Shown: piece after piece, positions 25,527-34,267 of the stretch
Numbering within the stretch: the stretch's first letter is position 1
Layout: each line of letters starts with the position of its first letter
DNA from: Methylococcaceae bacterium
GTDB taxonomy: Bacteria > Pseudomonadota > Gammaproteobacteria > Methylococcales > Methylomonadaceae
Direction of reading: 5' to 3'
Length of the DNA: 42,035 bases
Assembly: GCA_021647585.1 (NCBI GenBank)
Contig: JAKIUK010000034.1
Location: forward strand, 1 to 42,035
Translations under genes and position numbers: made by a program
Notes under the pieces: model-generated
Database searches by the model: none
The model's input: only the letters and a program-made list of their open reading frames with translations
What the model was told of the DNA's origin: nothing

Positions 25527-27470
25527 ATGAGGAATTTGGAATTTAAAGAACAACTGCACGAATATTCGCAATGGCGCGAACAATTGGTTCAGGCAATTGA
25601 AATGTATCAAGAGTGGCGTAGTCGTTATAAACTAAGTGACCCCCATAGTACGGATACTATTTTAAATATTTTGCACGGTTTACAAACTGACAGAGTGACT
25701 TTAGCTTTTGCCGCAGAGTTTTCGCGGGGAAAAACTGAGCTTATTAATTCTCTTTTTTTTGCTGAAACCGGTGTTCGTTTGCTGCCGTCATCACCGGGTA
25801 GAACAACCATGTGCCCTACCGAAATATTTTATGATAGTGAAGGTAGCTATATTCGGTTATTGAACATCGAAAGCAGGTTAGAAGATGTTTCCTTGATGGA
25901 GTTTAAACAAAATCCAGATCGCTGGACTCAGATTGATCTTGATTGTGATTCTCCTACCCAGATGCAAGAAGCCTTTAAAGAACTGGTAGCCAGTAAAGAA
26001 GTTGATAAAGATATGGCTGATAAGCTGGGCTTATGGAATGAACGTGAAGCAGCAGAGCAAGGGATTATAAATCCTGAAAAAGTTGAAATACCCTGCTGGC
26101 GACATGCACTTATCAGTTTCCCTCACGGCTTATTAAAAGAAGGCTTATGCATTCTTGATACACCAGGTTTAAATGCTCTGGGAGCAGAGCCTGAGCTCAC
26201 ATTGAGCATGCTACCAAGTGCGCAAGCTATTGTTTTTGTTTTGGCTGCAGATACAGGGGTAACAAAAAGTGACCTGGAAATGTGGAGAAATCATGTTTGT
26301 AGTTCAAGAGGACATAATAAGCAGGGATTAGCTGTTGTTATGAATAAAATTGATGCGATGTGGGATGATATCGCTGGTGAGGACGGTTACGAGGAATCAA
26401 TTCAAAAACAGATTAAGTCATCGGCTTCTATCCTTAACTTGAGTGAGGATGTCATTTTTCCTGTGTCTGCTAAACAGGCCTTACTCGCTAAAGTCAAATC
26501 AGACTCTGAGCTACTGGAACGAAGTCGTTTAGCCGCGTTAGAAAATTATTTATCTGATGATATCCTGAAGCAGCGCCGTAGTATTCTTATGGAAACTGTT
26601 CAGAAAGATATTGGTTTTTTGGTTTCTGAGTCATCTAATTTAACAGATGCTAAGCTATCGAACGCACGAAAACAATTGGAAGAGTTCAAAAAGGTTGATT
26701 TTGACAACCAGGAAATGACGGGCAAACTGATGGCAGAAACCCGGGATCGACAAAATGTTTATATGGCTAATGTCGAAAATTTTCAGGCCAGCCGTAAAGT
26801 ATTTGCAGTACAGGCAAAAATGCTGATTGATTCATTTGCCAGCAACAGAATTGACGGAATAATTAAAGCCACTAAGCAGGATATGAGTAAGAGTTTAACA
26901 ACTTATGGAATGAAGCAAAACATCCGGCAATTGTTTGATGACTTAAGAGATTTGTTGCAGGATTCTGTTGATATTACCAATGAAACTCGGCGACTGGTTA
27001 AAGCAATACATAAAAAGTTTCAGGATGAATATGGTTTTAAGGAAATAGAGCCTCAATTATTTTCAATTAAACAGTACCAATTTGAATTAGAACGGATTTT
27101 TGATGAAGGCGAAGCATTTCGTAGTAGCGCGAAAACAACGATGACCGAGCAAAGTGTGGTGGTAAATAAACTTTATAGTACTTTAATTGCCAAAGCTCGA
27201 AATATTCTTAAGCAAGCTCATAATGACTCAAGGACATGGAGCAATAGTGTTCTAACGCCCCTAATGCATCAGATTAAAGACCATAAGAAACAAATTGAAA
27301 GTCGCTTGCTTATGCTGAGGAAAATTAGTGAGTCAAAAGTGTCGGTTGCCGAAAATATTACTCATCTAGAAGAAGGATTAGAGCCGTTGAAGAAACAACG
27401 GACTGAGTTGGCTATGATTATTAAATCAATGCGTTTGAGTGAATATTCAAAAGAGACATCTGACGCATAA
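25527..27470 (+). CDS. Dynamin-like GTPase
   Basis: This 647-residue large GTPase has a P-loop at residues 63-70 (AEFSRGKT; the first Gly of the consensus is Ala, as in related bacterial proteins), a G2 region GRTTMCPTE, G3 LDTPGL and G4 MNKID. Residues about 340-640 are helical and coiled-coil, the stalk-like part of bacterial dynamins. No membrane helix is present. Bacterial dynamin-like proteins remodel or protect membranes, but this one's role is unknown. It is a single gene, whereas many bacterial dynamins occur as adjacent pairs. The N-terminal ~60 residues are helical. Confidence 0.85.
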   Translation: MRNLEFKEQLHEYSQWREQLVQAIEMYQEWRSRYKLSDPHSTDTILNILHGLQTDRVTLAFAAEFSRGKTELINSLFFAETGVRLLPSSPGRTTMCPTEIFYDSEGSYIRLLNIESRLEDVSLMEFKQNPDRWTQIDLDCDSPTQMQEAFKELVASKEVDKDMADKLGLWNEREAAEQGIINPEKVEIPCWRHALISFPHGLLKEGLCILDTPGLNALGAEPELTLSMLPSAQAIVFVLAADTGVTKSDLEMWRNHVCSSRGHNKQGLAVVMNKIDAMWDDIAGEDGYEESIQKQIKSSASILNLSEDVIFPVSAKQALLAKVKSDSELLERSRLAALENYLSDDILKQRRSILMETVQKDIGFLVSESSNLTDAKLSNARKQLEEFKKVDFDNQEMTGKLMAETRDRQNVYMANVENFQASRKVFAVQAKMLIDSFASNRIDGIIKATKQDMSKSLTTYGMKQNIRQLFDDLRDLLQDSVDITNETRRLVKAIHKKFQDEYGFKEIEPQLFSIKQYQFELERIFDEGEAFRSSAKTTMTEQSVVVNKLYSTLIAKARNILKQAHNDSRTWSNSVLTPLMHQIKDHKKQIESRLLMLRKISESKVSVAENITHLEEGLEPLKKQRTELAMIIKSMRLSEYSKETSDA

Positions 27471-27541
27471 GTTTACCTGGTTACCCATTAGTTTCCGCCA
27501 CGTTAAATAAATTAAAATGGCTATTAAGCAAGTACAGGTAA

Positions 27542-27578
27542 AACTTTAAAATGAGTCATTCTTGGTACTTTTAAAGTT
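27542..27578 (+). terminator. Possible terminator hairpin after the dynamin-like gene
   Basis: AACTTTAAAA (27542-27551) and TTTTAAAGTT (27569-27578) form a perfect 10-bp but AT-only stem. It lacks a GC core, so termination is uncertain. Confidence 0.35.
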
Positions 27579-27589
27579 ATTAATGAGCT

Positions 27590-27668
27590 GTCATTTCGAC
27601 CAGCGGGAGAAATCTTGTTGCCCAGGAATGATTTTAGACTCAAGATTATTCCCGCTGGTCAAAATGAC
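27590..27668. repeat. 79-bp fold-back repeat (GTCATTYCGACC family)
   Basis: GTCATTTCGACCAGCGGGAG continuing to AATCTTG (27590-27617) pairs with CAAGATTATTCCCGCTGGTC, then AAAATGAC (27641-27668), with a few mismatches and a 23-nt loop. Single arms of the same family occur at 10498 and 11932. It lies between the convergent dynamin-like gene and trmB and could also act as a transcription barrier. Confidence 0.7.
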
Positions 27669-27787
27669 GCGGTGTGTAGCCGTTGATTTTAAATAGCAGA
27701 AGCTCATAGGTAATCAGCTAAGGTTATAGATTCAGCTTTCTTCTTGGAGAGGGTTTAAATCATCAACTCCACTCCGGTTTTAGGCGG

Positions 27788-28477
27788 CTAGATTTTCTTA
27801 AAAATCAAATCCCATACACCATGCCCAAGGTTGAGGCCCCGGATTTCAAATTTAGTTAGGGGTCTGTATTCGGGGCGCTGACAAAAACGCTGGTCTTTAC
27901 TGCTGTTTCTCAATGCTGATGATGCTGATAAGATAGTTAGCATATGATTGGCATAATGTTCCCAATCAGTTGCTACATGAAAATAGCCACCTGAAATTAG
28001 TTTTTTATGTAATAAATCAATAAAGCTTGGACGGACAATTCGTCGTTTATGATGCCGTCTTTTTTGCCAGGGGTCAGGAAAGAATAAATGGATGCCGGCA
28101 AGCATATTGTCAGGTATTTTTTGCTCCAGAATTTCAATTGCGTCGTGATGATAAATTCGTACATTATCAATGCTTTTTTGTTCGAGCAATAGCATTAAGT
28201 GCCCAACACCAGGTCTGTGAACTTCAATACCAAGATAATTGTATTCAGGATTGGCTTCTGCCATTTCTGCCAGGCTGCTTCCATTGCCGAAACCAATTTC
28301 AACAAAAAGCGGTGCTTTCCTGTTGAAAGCCTCAGTATAATCAACGATTATATCAGGATTTAGGCAATATTTATCCCATAAGTTATCCAAAGCATTTTGT
28401 TGGCCTGCGGTGGCGCGGCCTTGGCGACGGATAAAGCTACGAATTCTGTGTTGGGATTCTTTGGCTGAGGAAGTCAT
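27788..28477 (-). CDS. trmB: tRNA (guanine-N7)-methyltransferase
   Basis: TrmB methylates G46 of tRNAs using S-adenosylmethionine. The Rossmann motif is FVEIGFGNGSSLAEMA, with GIEVHRPGVG, and the catalytic Asp is in FPDPWQKRRHHKRRIV. The length of 229 residues is normal. It is the last gene of the minus-strand set DAHP synthase - thiSG - trmB. Confidence 0.96.
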   Translation of the reverse strand: MTSSAKESQHRIRSFIRRQGRATAGQQNALDNLWDKYCLNPDIIVDYTEAFNRKAPLFVEIGFGNGSSLAEMAEANPEYNYLGIEVHRPGVGHLMLLLEQKSIDNVRIYHHDAIEILEQKIPDNMLAGIHLFFPDPWQKRRHHKRRIVRPSFIDLLHKKLISGGYFHVATDWEHYANHMLTILSASSALRNSSKDQRFCQRPEYRPLTKFEIRGLNLGHGVWDLIFKKI

Positions 28478-28549
28478 TTAAAAAGCCGCCACTGCAACAG
28501 GCCGGTGTCAGTATAGGTCTGTTACAGTATCAATTGATTGAATTGTTAT

Positions 28550-29527
28550 TTAGAAAAATAACCCGTCTAAAGGGGAAGAGGCCGATGCAAACCGCTTTTT
28601 CGGCATGCGTCCTGCCAAAAAGGCTGCTCTTCCGGCCTGAATACCCTTTTTCATTGCAGAGGCCATCAAAATAGGGTCTTTTGCAGCTGCAATTGCTGTA
28701 TTCATTAACACACCATCACAACCCAGTTCCATAGCTAATGCAGCATCAGAAGCTGTTCCTACGCCGGCATCAACAAGAATGGGTACAGTTGCATTTTCAA
28801 CGATGGTTAAAATATTATATGGATTACGTATACCCAAACCTGAACCAATGGGGGCTGCCAAAGGCATTACCGCAACACAACCTATATCTTCCAGTCGTTT
28901 GGCAGCGATCGGATCATCATTGGTGTAGACCATGACATCGAAACCATCTTTAACTAATAATTCTGCAGCATTATAAGTTTCAGCAACATCAGGAAATAAT
29001 GTTTTTTGATCAGCTAGTACTTCTAATTTCACCAGTTTATGTCCACCTAATAATTCTCTACCTAGGCGGCAGGTTCTTATAGCATCATCAGCTGTATAGC
29101 ATCCAGCCGTATTAGGTAATATAGTATATTTATCGGGTGAAATAACATCGAGTAAATTAGGTTCGTCAACATTCTGGCCAATATTTGTGCGACGTATGGC
29201 AACGGTTACAATTTCAGCGCCACTGGCTTCAATTGCCAAACGTGTTTCTTCCATGTCTCTATATTTACCCGTGCCTACTAATAAGCGAGAGTTGAATTTC
29301 TGGCCGGCGATAGTAAAAAAATCTTCCTGACCACCGCCTATGGCTTGTACAATTTCCAGGTTATCATTAGCGAGTAATTTTTTTGCAGTGTATTGATCAA
29401 ATGGCAGTATTTCTTTATTAAGTTCTATTGCTATTCGTTTGCCAGATAAATCCAGATCAGCAACAACATCTGCAACTACAGTACCTTCACCATATTCACG
29501 GGTATCGCCATTTACACTTATTTTCAT
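28550..29527 (-). CDS. ThiS-ThiG fusion (sulfur carrier / thiazole synthase)
   Basis: Residues 1-66 are ThiS (ubiquitin-like sulfur carrier) ending in GGG (64-66), fused directly to thiazole synthase ThiG (residues 69-325). ThiG's Schiff-base Lys is in KLVKLEVL (K167); the phosphate-binding VDAGVGTASDA and NTAIAAAKDP segments are intact. ThiG builds the thiazole of thiamine from DXP, dehydroglycine and ThiS thiocarboxylate. Bifunctional ThiSG proteins are known, but here the ThiS Gly-Gly end is internal, so it cannot be adenylated as a free C-terminus unless cleaved. It starts 12 bp after the DAHP synthase gene. Confidence 0.93.
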   Translation of the reverse strand: MKISVNGDTREYGEGTVVADVVADLDLSGKRIAIELNKEILPFDQYTAKKLLANDNLEIVQAIGGGQEDFFTIAGQKFNSRLLVGTGKYRDMEETRLAIEASGAEIVTVAIRRTNIGQNVDEPNLLDVISPDKYTILPNTAGCYTADDAIRTCRLGRELLGGHKLVKLEVLADQKTLFPDVAETYNAAELLVKDGFDVMVYTNDDPIAAKRLEDIGCVAVMPLAAPIGSGLGIRNPYNILTIVENATVPILVDAGVGTASDAALAMELGCDGVLMNTAIAAAKDPILMASAMKKGIQAGRAAFLAGRMPKKRFASASSPLDGLFF

Positions 29528-29539
29528 GTTCTTTCCAAA

Positions 29540-30610
29540 TTAATTTTTTACTTGTCGACGACTTTGTACAGCAGTCGCAAGACAGTTCAGTAAGTGGACC
29601 GTATCATCCCAGCTTAAACAGGCATCAGTAATACTTTGCCCATAGTTCAGTGGTTGCCCTTCAATAATATCCTGCCGTCCTGCTTTTAGGTTGCTTTCAA
29701 CCATTGCGCCCATAATACGGTGATCGCCACGAGCAATTTGTTCGGCAACATCTTCTGCAACGACTAATTGACGCTGACATTGTTTCAAGCTGTTGGCATG
29801 GCTGAAATCTATCATAATATTGCTGGGTAAAGCAGATGCTTCAAGACCTTCTGCAACCTTCTCGACATTGACGGCATCATAATTAGGCTCGTCGTTTCCG
29901 CCACGTAAAATGATATGGGAATCTTTATTGCCACTAGTAGAAAAAATGGCTGAGCGTCCTTCTTTGGTTACAGATAGAAAATGATGGGGATTGATGGCAG
30001 AATTAATAGCGTCGATGGCAATTTTGATGCTACCATCCGTTGCATTTTTAAAGCCAACTGGGCAGGATAATCCTGATGCTAGTTCTCTATGTACTTGGCT
30101 TTCAGTTGTTCTAGCGCCAATTGCACCCCAGGAAATCAAGTCTGAAATATATTGCGGTGTAATCAAGTCAAGATATTCGGTTGCTGCAGGAACGCCAAGG
30201 TTGTTTAAATCGAGAAGCAGTTGTCTGGCAACACCAAGCCCTTTATTAATATTGAAGCTGGAATTAATGTCCGGGTCATTGATTAATCCTTTCCAGCCTA
30301 CTGTGGTGCGTGGTTTTTCAAAATACACCCGCATGACGATAACTAAATCATTTTTCAGTTGTTCTTTTACTATTTTTAGTAAACTGGCGTATTCATGAGC
30401 CGCTTTAGTATCATGAATAGAACAAGGGCCGACAATAACAATTAAACGATCGTCTTCACCTGCTAAAATTTTATGTATATCTTGTCGAGCAACTAAAATT
30501 GTTTTGGCTGCAGTTTCAGTAATAGGTATTTCATCATGAATCTGAATAGGCGCTAGTACTTCTTTGGTTTCGCAAATTCTTAAGTCATCGGTGTTAAATT
30601 TACTTTGCAT
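29540..30610 (-). CDS. aroG: DAHP synthase (3-deoxy-7-phosphoheptulonate synthase), AroG/AroF type
   Basis: This is the first enzyme of the shikimate pathway, joining PEP and erythrose 4-phosphate. The class I (type I-alpha) signatures are present: DDRLIVIVGPCSIHD, RVYFEKPRTTVGWKGLINDP, GARTTESQVHRELASGL and MIDFSHANS. The start chosen is the ATG at 30610 (MQSKFNTDDLRI); an in-frame TTG five codons upstream is less likely. Which feedback inhibitor (Phe, Tyr or Trp) applies cannot be decided by eye. It sits with thiSG and trmB. Confidence 0.93.
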   Translation of the reverse strand: MQSKFNTDDLRICETKEVLAPIQIHDEIPITETAAKTILVARQDIHKILAGEDDRLIVIVGPCSIHDTKAAHEYASLLKIVKEQLKNDLVIVMRVYFEKPRTTVGWKGLINDPDINSSFNINKGLGVARQLLLDLNNLGVPAATEYLDLITPQYISDLISWGAIGARTTESQVHRELASGLSCPVGFKNATDGSIKIAIDAINSAINPHHFLSVTKEGRSAIFSTSGNKDSHIILRGGNDEPNYDAVNVEKVAEGLEASALPSNIMIDFSHANSLKQCQRQLVVAEDVAEQIARGDHRIMGAMVESNLKAGRQDIIEGQPLNYGQSITDACLSWDDTVHLLNCLATAVQSRRQVKN

Positions 30611-30716
30611 GGTATTTACTGACAAACTCTTATGGACTGTTTCATAAAACTTCTTATTTTAACTGTTTTACTAGTTTTAGTGTGACTAATTAATAATCAA
30701 ATTAATTCTACTTTAT

Positions 30717-30869
30717 GTGGTTTGATGGAATAAAGTTACCAAGATTGCGAAGAATTTTTTTCTGATTAAACTATCTCAAGAGGCGCATAGTTATTCTACG
30801 TAACGATTGAGATCATTTAGTCAGGAATAAAAAGCAAGTAAGGTGGGTAACTTTATTCCATCAAACCAC
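30717..30869 (+). repeat. Fold-back element A (core shared with 38036-38199)
   Basis: Arms of 24 bp are perfectly complementary: 30717-30740 (GTGGTTTGATGGAATAAAGT, then TACC) and 30846-30869. The core about 30773-30838 contains TCTCAAGAGGCGCATAGTTA, then TTCTACGTAACGATTGAGA, which itself pairs TCTCAA with TTGAGA and GTTA with TAAC. A second copy with the same core but different arms lies at 38036. No ORF. It is in the leader between the divergent DAHP synthase and DUF3450 genes. Confidence 0.8.
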
Positions 30870-30955
30870 CTTATCAGATTATAAATGTAGGGTGCGTTGC
30901 ACGCACCCTACTAAGATACTTTTGTATAATATCCATTCAAATGTGACAGAGGTGG
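30866..30955. repeat. GTAGGGTGCG fold-back element, copy 2
   Basis: The shorter copy of the 25270-25405 element has a perfect 10-bp hairpin GTAGGGTGCG-TTGCA-CGCACCCTAC (30887-30911). Its outer ends, CCACCTTATCA and TGACAGAGGTGG, pair with each other but differ from those of copy 1. Its left edge overlaps the right arm of element A by about 4 bp. Confidence 0.7.
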
Positions 30956-31033
30956 AACATGAGGTTTGCTATAAGTAATTTATAGAAACTTTATTAGGTT
31001 TCATGGCTATATACAAACCACAGGTTATCTTTT

Positions 31034-31059
31034 GGAAGTGAGGCTAAAGCCTCACTTCC
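31034..31059. repeat. REP-like perfect hairpin
   Basis: GGAAGTGAGGC-TAAA-GCCTCACTTCC is a perfect 11-bp stem with a 4-nt loop in the leader of the TonB operon. It is GC-rich against its surroundings. No T-run follows, so it is probably a dispersed REP-type sequence rather than a terminator. Confidence 0.65.
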
Positions 31060-31231
31060 ACGCTGAAAATTATATTGGTGTAAATAATTTTGCGAGTTTT
31101 TTAACTAAATTTACGACTTATCTAATGAACTGAACAATAAAATGCTAATATATGAAGTGTTAGGAAGGTGATAAAAATAAATTTGTTGCCAATAAAGTGA
31201 GTTTATTATTTCCAGTTTAAAAGGAAGGTAC

Positions 31232-32005
31232 ATGATTATTTTTCGCCGTCAAATTCATTGCTTGCTTATTGCAACCTTGGGAGTTGTGGTTCATCCCGTG
31301 TTTGCGGAGCATTTGAATGAAGCGATTAATGTTGAAACAACGACTAATATTGCCGCAATTCGGTCACAAAAGAAAATTGATGCGCTGAGTGACAAAACAC
31401 ATAAAATGTTGGGTCAGTATCGTTCAGCAACGCATCAAACTGAGACTTTGCTTACTTATAACAAACATTTACAAGATTTGTTGAGCTCTCAGGAGCAAGA
31501 AAAGGCCTCTTTAGAGCAACAATTAAAAGAGATTGAAATAACACAGCGCGAAATTGTGCCATTAATTTTACGTATGCTTGATAGTTTAGATAAGTTTATA
31601 GCACTGGATTTACCTTTTTTACCCGAAGAAAGAACGCAACGTCTGGCTAAGTTAAAAGAAATGATGGTCAGAGCTGATGTAACCAATGCTCAGAAATTTA
31701 GGCGTATTCTTGAGGCTTATCAAATTGAGAATGATTATGGTAATACCATAGAAGCCTATCGAGCTGATTTGACCTTGCAAGGTGAAACCAGTTCAGTCGA
31801 TTTTTTACGCTTGGGTCGCGTAGCTTTGTACTATCAGCGATTCGATGGTAGCGAAACTGGATACTGGAACAAGGAGCAAAAACAATGGCAAATTTTAGCA
31901 GAGGATTATCGTAATGCCATTCGTAAAGGACTACGCATAGCACGTAAAGAAACGGCACCTGATTTGTTGACTCTACCTATTCCAGTTGCGGAGGCAGGCC
32001 AATGA
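31232..32005 (+). CDS. DUF3450 periplasmic coiled-coil protein
   Basis: Signal peptide (cleaved near VFA-EHL), then a long coiled coil (residues about 40-110) and a helical C-terminal domain with RLGRVALYYQRFDGSETGYWN, typical of DUF3450. Proteins of this family are the first gene of TonB2/TtpC-type operons in Gammaproteobacteria. The role is probably structural or regulatory for the ExbB-like complex in the periplasm. An AAGGAAGG ribosome site precedes the ATG. The 3' end overlaps the next gene by 4 bp. Confidence 0.88.
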   Translation: MIIFRRQIHCLLIATLGVVVHPVFAEHLNEAINVETTTNIAAIRSQKKIDALSDKTHKMLGQYRSATHQTETLLTYNKHLQDLLSSQEQEKASLEQQLKEIEITQREIVPLILRMLDSLDKFIALDLPFLPEERTQRLAKLKEMMVRADVTNAQKFRRILEAYQIENDYGNTIEAYRADLTLQGETSSVDFLRLGRVALYYQRFDGSETGYWNKEQKQWQILAEDYRNAIRKGLRIARKETAPDLLTLPIPVAEAGQ

Positions 32006-33333
32006 AGTATCTAATTATTGTTTTTTTATTTGCTTTTAGCACTCAATCCGTAGTAGCAGAACATTTAGCGTTGGATCAATTGTTAAGAGATGTAAAAAAA
32101 TCTCAAGGTATTGAAGCCAAGATAAACAAAGCCAGGGAATCTCAATTTCTTGCAGATAAAAACAAACAGCAGCAAGCATTGCAAGCCGCGCTTGCAGAAT
32201 TGAAAAAACAGGAAGGTTTAAGTACAAAGTTAAAAATGCATTTGGATGATAATGAAGAGTCATTGAGTAAATTGGAAACCGAATTAAAAGCCCGTAGTGG
32301 TGTATTGGGTGAATTATTTGGTGTTGCCAGACAAGCTGCCGGTGATTTAAAAGCAGACTTAACGCATTCATTAGTTTCTGCACAGTTTCCTGGACGCGCT
32401 GAAAAATTGAATTCAATTGCTGATAGCAAAGCACTACCCACGATAGAACAGCTTGAAACATTATGGTTTTCTTTGCTGCAAGAGATGACTGAAGCAGGCA
32501 AAGTTGTCCACTTTAATAGTCAGGTTCAAGTGTCTGGAAAATTACAAGATGCCACAGTTATTCGTATTGGCAGTTTTAATGCCTTGGCCAATGGTAAATA
32601 TTTACAATATTCATCAGAAACAGGGCGTCTTACTCAGCTTGCAAGACAACCAGAAGGCAAATATTTAACCCTTGCTCAAGATTTCTCAAAAGCACAATCA
32701 GGCCCCGTTGCTGTTGGTATTGACCCGACACGAGGCGTAATCCTTAGTATGCTTATCCAGGCACCAGATACGGTGGAACGCATTCAGCAAGGTGGCTTTA
32801 TTGGATATATTATTCTCGTTATGGGAGCAGTTGGGTTTATTTATGCAATTATCAGATTGCTTGCTTTAACGTTAACTGGACGAAAAATGAATGCCCAACT
32901 GAGTTCTTCCGTTGCATTGGAAGATAATCCTCTGGGTAGAGTCTTTACTGCAGCCGAACAACAAAAATCCGAAGATGCAGATAATTTAGAATTAATTCTG
33001 GACGAAGCAATTACCAGAGAAATACCTGTCCTGGAAAAAGGTCTACCGATGATTAAGTTGTTAGCTGCTGTTGCGCCTCTGTTAGGTTTACTGGGTACAG
33101 TGACCGGCATGATAGCAACATTTCAATCTATTAGTTTATTTGGTACGGGTGATCCAAAATTGATGGCCAGTGGGATTTCTCAGGCATTGGTTACCACTAT
33201 GCTGGGATTATGTGTTGCCATTCCATTATTATTTTTGCATAGTCTGGTTGCCTCTCGCAGTCGGATGTTAGTGCAGATACTGGATGAACAAACGGCAGGA
33301 CTGATTAGCCGACGTGCAGAAAAGAAAAGCTAG
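32002..33333 (+). CDS. TtpC-like MotA/TolQ/ExbB proton-channel protein with periplasmic coiled coil
   Basis: 443 residues: signal peptide, about 250 residues of periplasmic coiled coil (KINKAR...ELKARSGVLGELF), then three membrane segments of the MotA/TolQ/ExbB domain with the channel motif LLGLLGTVTGMIATFQSISLFG. The fused N-terminal extension identifies it as TtpC-like, needed for TonB2-type energy transduction in vibrios. It is followed by a second, ordinary ExbB. Confidence 0.9.
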   Translation: MKYLIIVFLFAFSTQSVVAEHLALDQLLRDVKKSQGIEAKINKARESQFLADKNKQQQALQAALAELKKQEGLSTKLKMHLDDNEESLSKLETELKARSGVLGELFGVARQAAGDLKADLTHSLVSAQFPGRAEKLNSIADSKALPTIEQLETLWFSLLQEMTEAGKVVHFNSQVQVSGKLQDATVIRIGSFNALANGKYLQYSSETGRLTQLARQPEGKYLTLAQDFSKAQSGPVAVGIDPTRGVILSMLIQAPDTVERIQQGGFIGYIILVMGAVGFIYAIIRLLALTLTGRKMNAQLSSSVALEDNPLGRVFTAAEQQKSEDADNLELILDEAITREIPVLEKGLPMIKLLAAVAPLLGLLGTVTGMIATFQSISLFGTGDPKLMASGISQALVTTMLGLCVAIPLLFLHSLVASRSRMLVQILDEQTAGLISRRAEKKS

Positions 33334-33336
33334 GTC

Positions 33337-33849
33337 ATGTCTTTATTTGATTCATTGCAACAGTTTCTAATGACCGGCGGAGAAGTTCTGTGGGTAATTT
33401 TATGGACCTCAGTTTGTTTATGGAGTCTAATTGCAGAGAGGTTGTTATATTTTAAGCTAACATACCCAAAGCAACGTCAACAATGGCTTGGGCGATGGGA
33501 AAGTAGAACGGATAAAAGCTCGCAACGCGCACTTTATATCAGGGATGGTATTATTTCTGAAGCTAAAATCAAGATGGAAAAAACAGTCACTATAATCAAA
33601 ATGCTGGTTGCATTATGTCCATTGTTGGGATTACTAGGGACAGTGACGGGTATGATTCATGTATTTGATGTGATGGCTGTTACTGGTACAGGTAATGCAA
33701 GAGCTATGGCATCAGGTGTTTCTCAGGCAACCATTCCTACTATGGCTGGGATGGTAGTTGCTATCGCCGGACTGTATTTCAGTAAATTGATTGAACAACG
33801 CGTGAGTGAAGAAACTCATCACTTAACTGATTTATTACAATATCATTAA
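33337..33849 (+). CDS. exbB: Biopolymer transporter ExbB
   Basis: This 170-residue, three-helix inner-membrane protein is the proton-channel partner of ExbD. The MotA/TolQ/ExbB core is seen as CPLLGLLGTVTGMIHVFDVMAVTGTGNARAMASGVSQA. It is short, as in TonB2-type ExbB. It starts 4 bp after the TtpC-like gene stops. Confidence 0.92.
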   Translation: MSLFDSLQQFLMTGGEVLWVILWTSVCLWSLIAERLLYFKLTYPKQRQQWLGRWESRTDKSSQRALYIRDGIISEAKIKMEKTVTIIKMLVALCPLLGLLGTVTGMIHVFDVMAVTGTGNARAMASGVSQATIPTMAGMVVAIAGLYFSKLIEQRVSEETHHLTDLLQYH

Positions 33850-33853
33850 CATT

Positions 33854-34267
33854 ATGCGTCGTAGATCTAATCGCTCTGGCAGCGAACAAACAGCAGATAT
33901 TGATATGACACCGATGCTGGACATCGTGTTTATTATGCTGATTTTTTTTATAGTAACCACCTCTTTTGTCAAGGAATCGGGGATAGATGTCAATCGCCCT
34001 ACTGCACAAACAGCGACCCGTAAAGAGCAGGGTAATATTATTGTGGCCATTAAAGCCAATGGTGATGTCTGGATAGATAAACGGCTGGTTGATATACGTG
34101 CTGTTAGAGCGAATGTATCCCGTCTCCATGCGGAACAACCGCTGGGATCCGTTGTTATAGCTGCGGATAAAGATACCAAAGTTAAAGATTTAACTCAGGT
34201 TATGGATCAAATTCGTCTGGCCGGTATTATGAATGCATCCATTGCTACTGAAACAGAATCAAAGTGA
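33854..34267 (+). CDS. exbD: Biopolymer transporter ExbD
   Basis: This 137-residue protein has one N-terminal membrane helix with the functional Asp in DMTPMLDIVFIMLIFFIV, followed by a periplasmic domain with VVIAADKDTKVKDLTQVMDQIR. ExbD works with ExbB to turn proton flow into TonB motion. The stop codon overlaps the GTG start of the tonB gene. Confidence 0.93.
   Translation: MRRRSNRSGSEQTADIDMTPMLDIVFIMLIFFIVTTSFVKESGIDVNRPTAQTATRKEQGNIIVAIKANGDVWIDKRLVDIRAVRANVSRLHAEQPLGSVVIAADKDTKVKDLTQVMDQIRLAGIMNASIATETESK

Noticed and set aside
29991..30398. 135-codon plus-strand frame inside the DAHP synthase gene
   Set aside because: It is a mirror frame of a well-conserved gene and has no ribosome site or motif of its own.
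25270..30955. CRISPR array or regularly spaced repeats among the hairpins
   Set aside because: The repeats are kilobases apart, unequal in length and without regular spacers; no cas gene is present.
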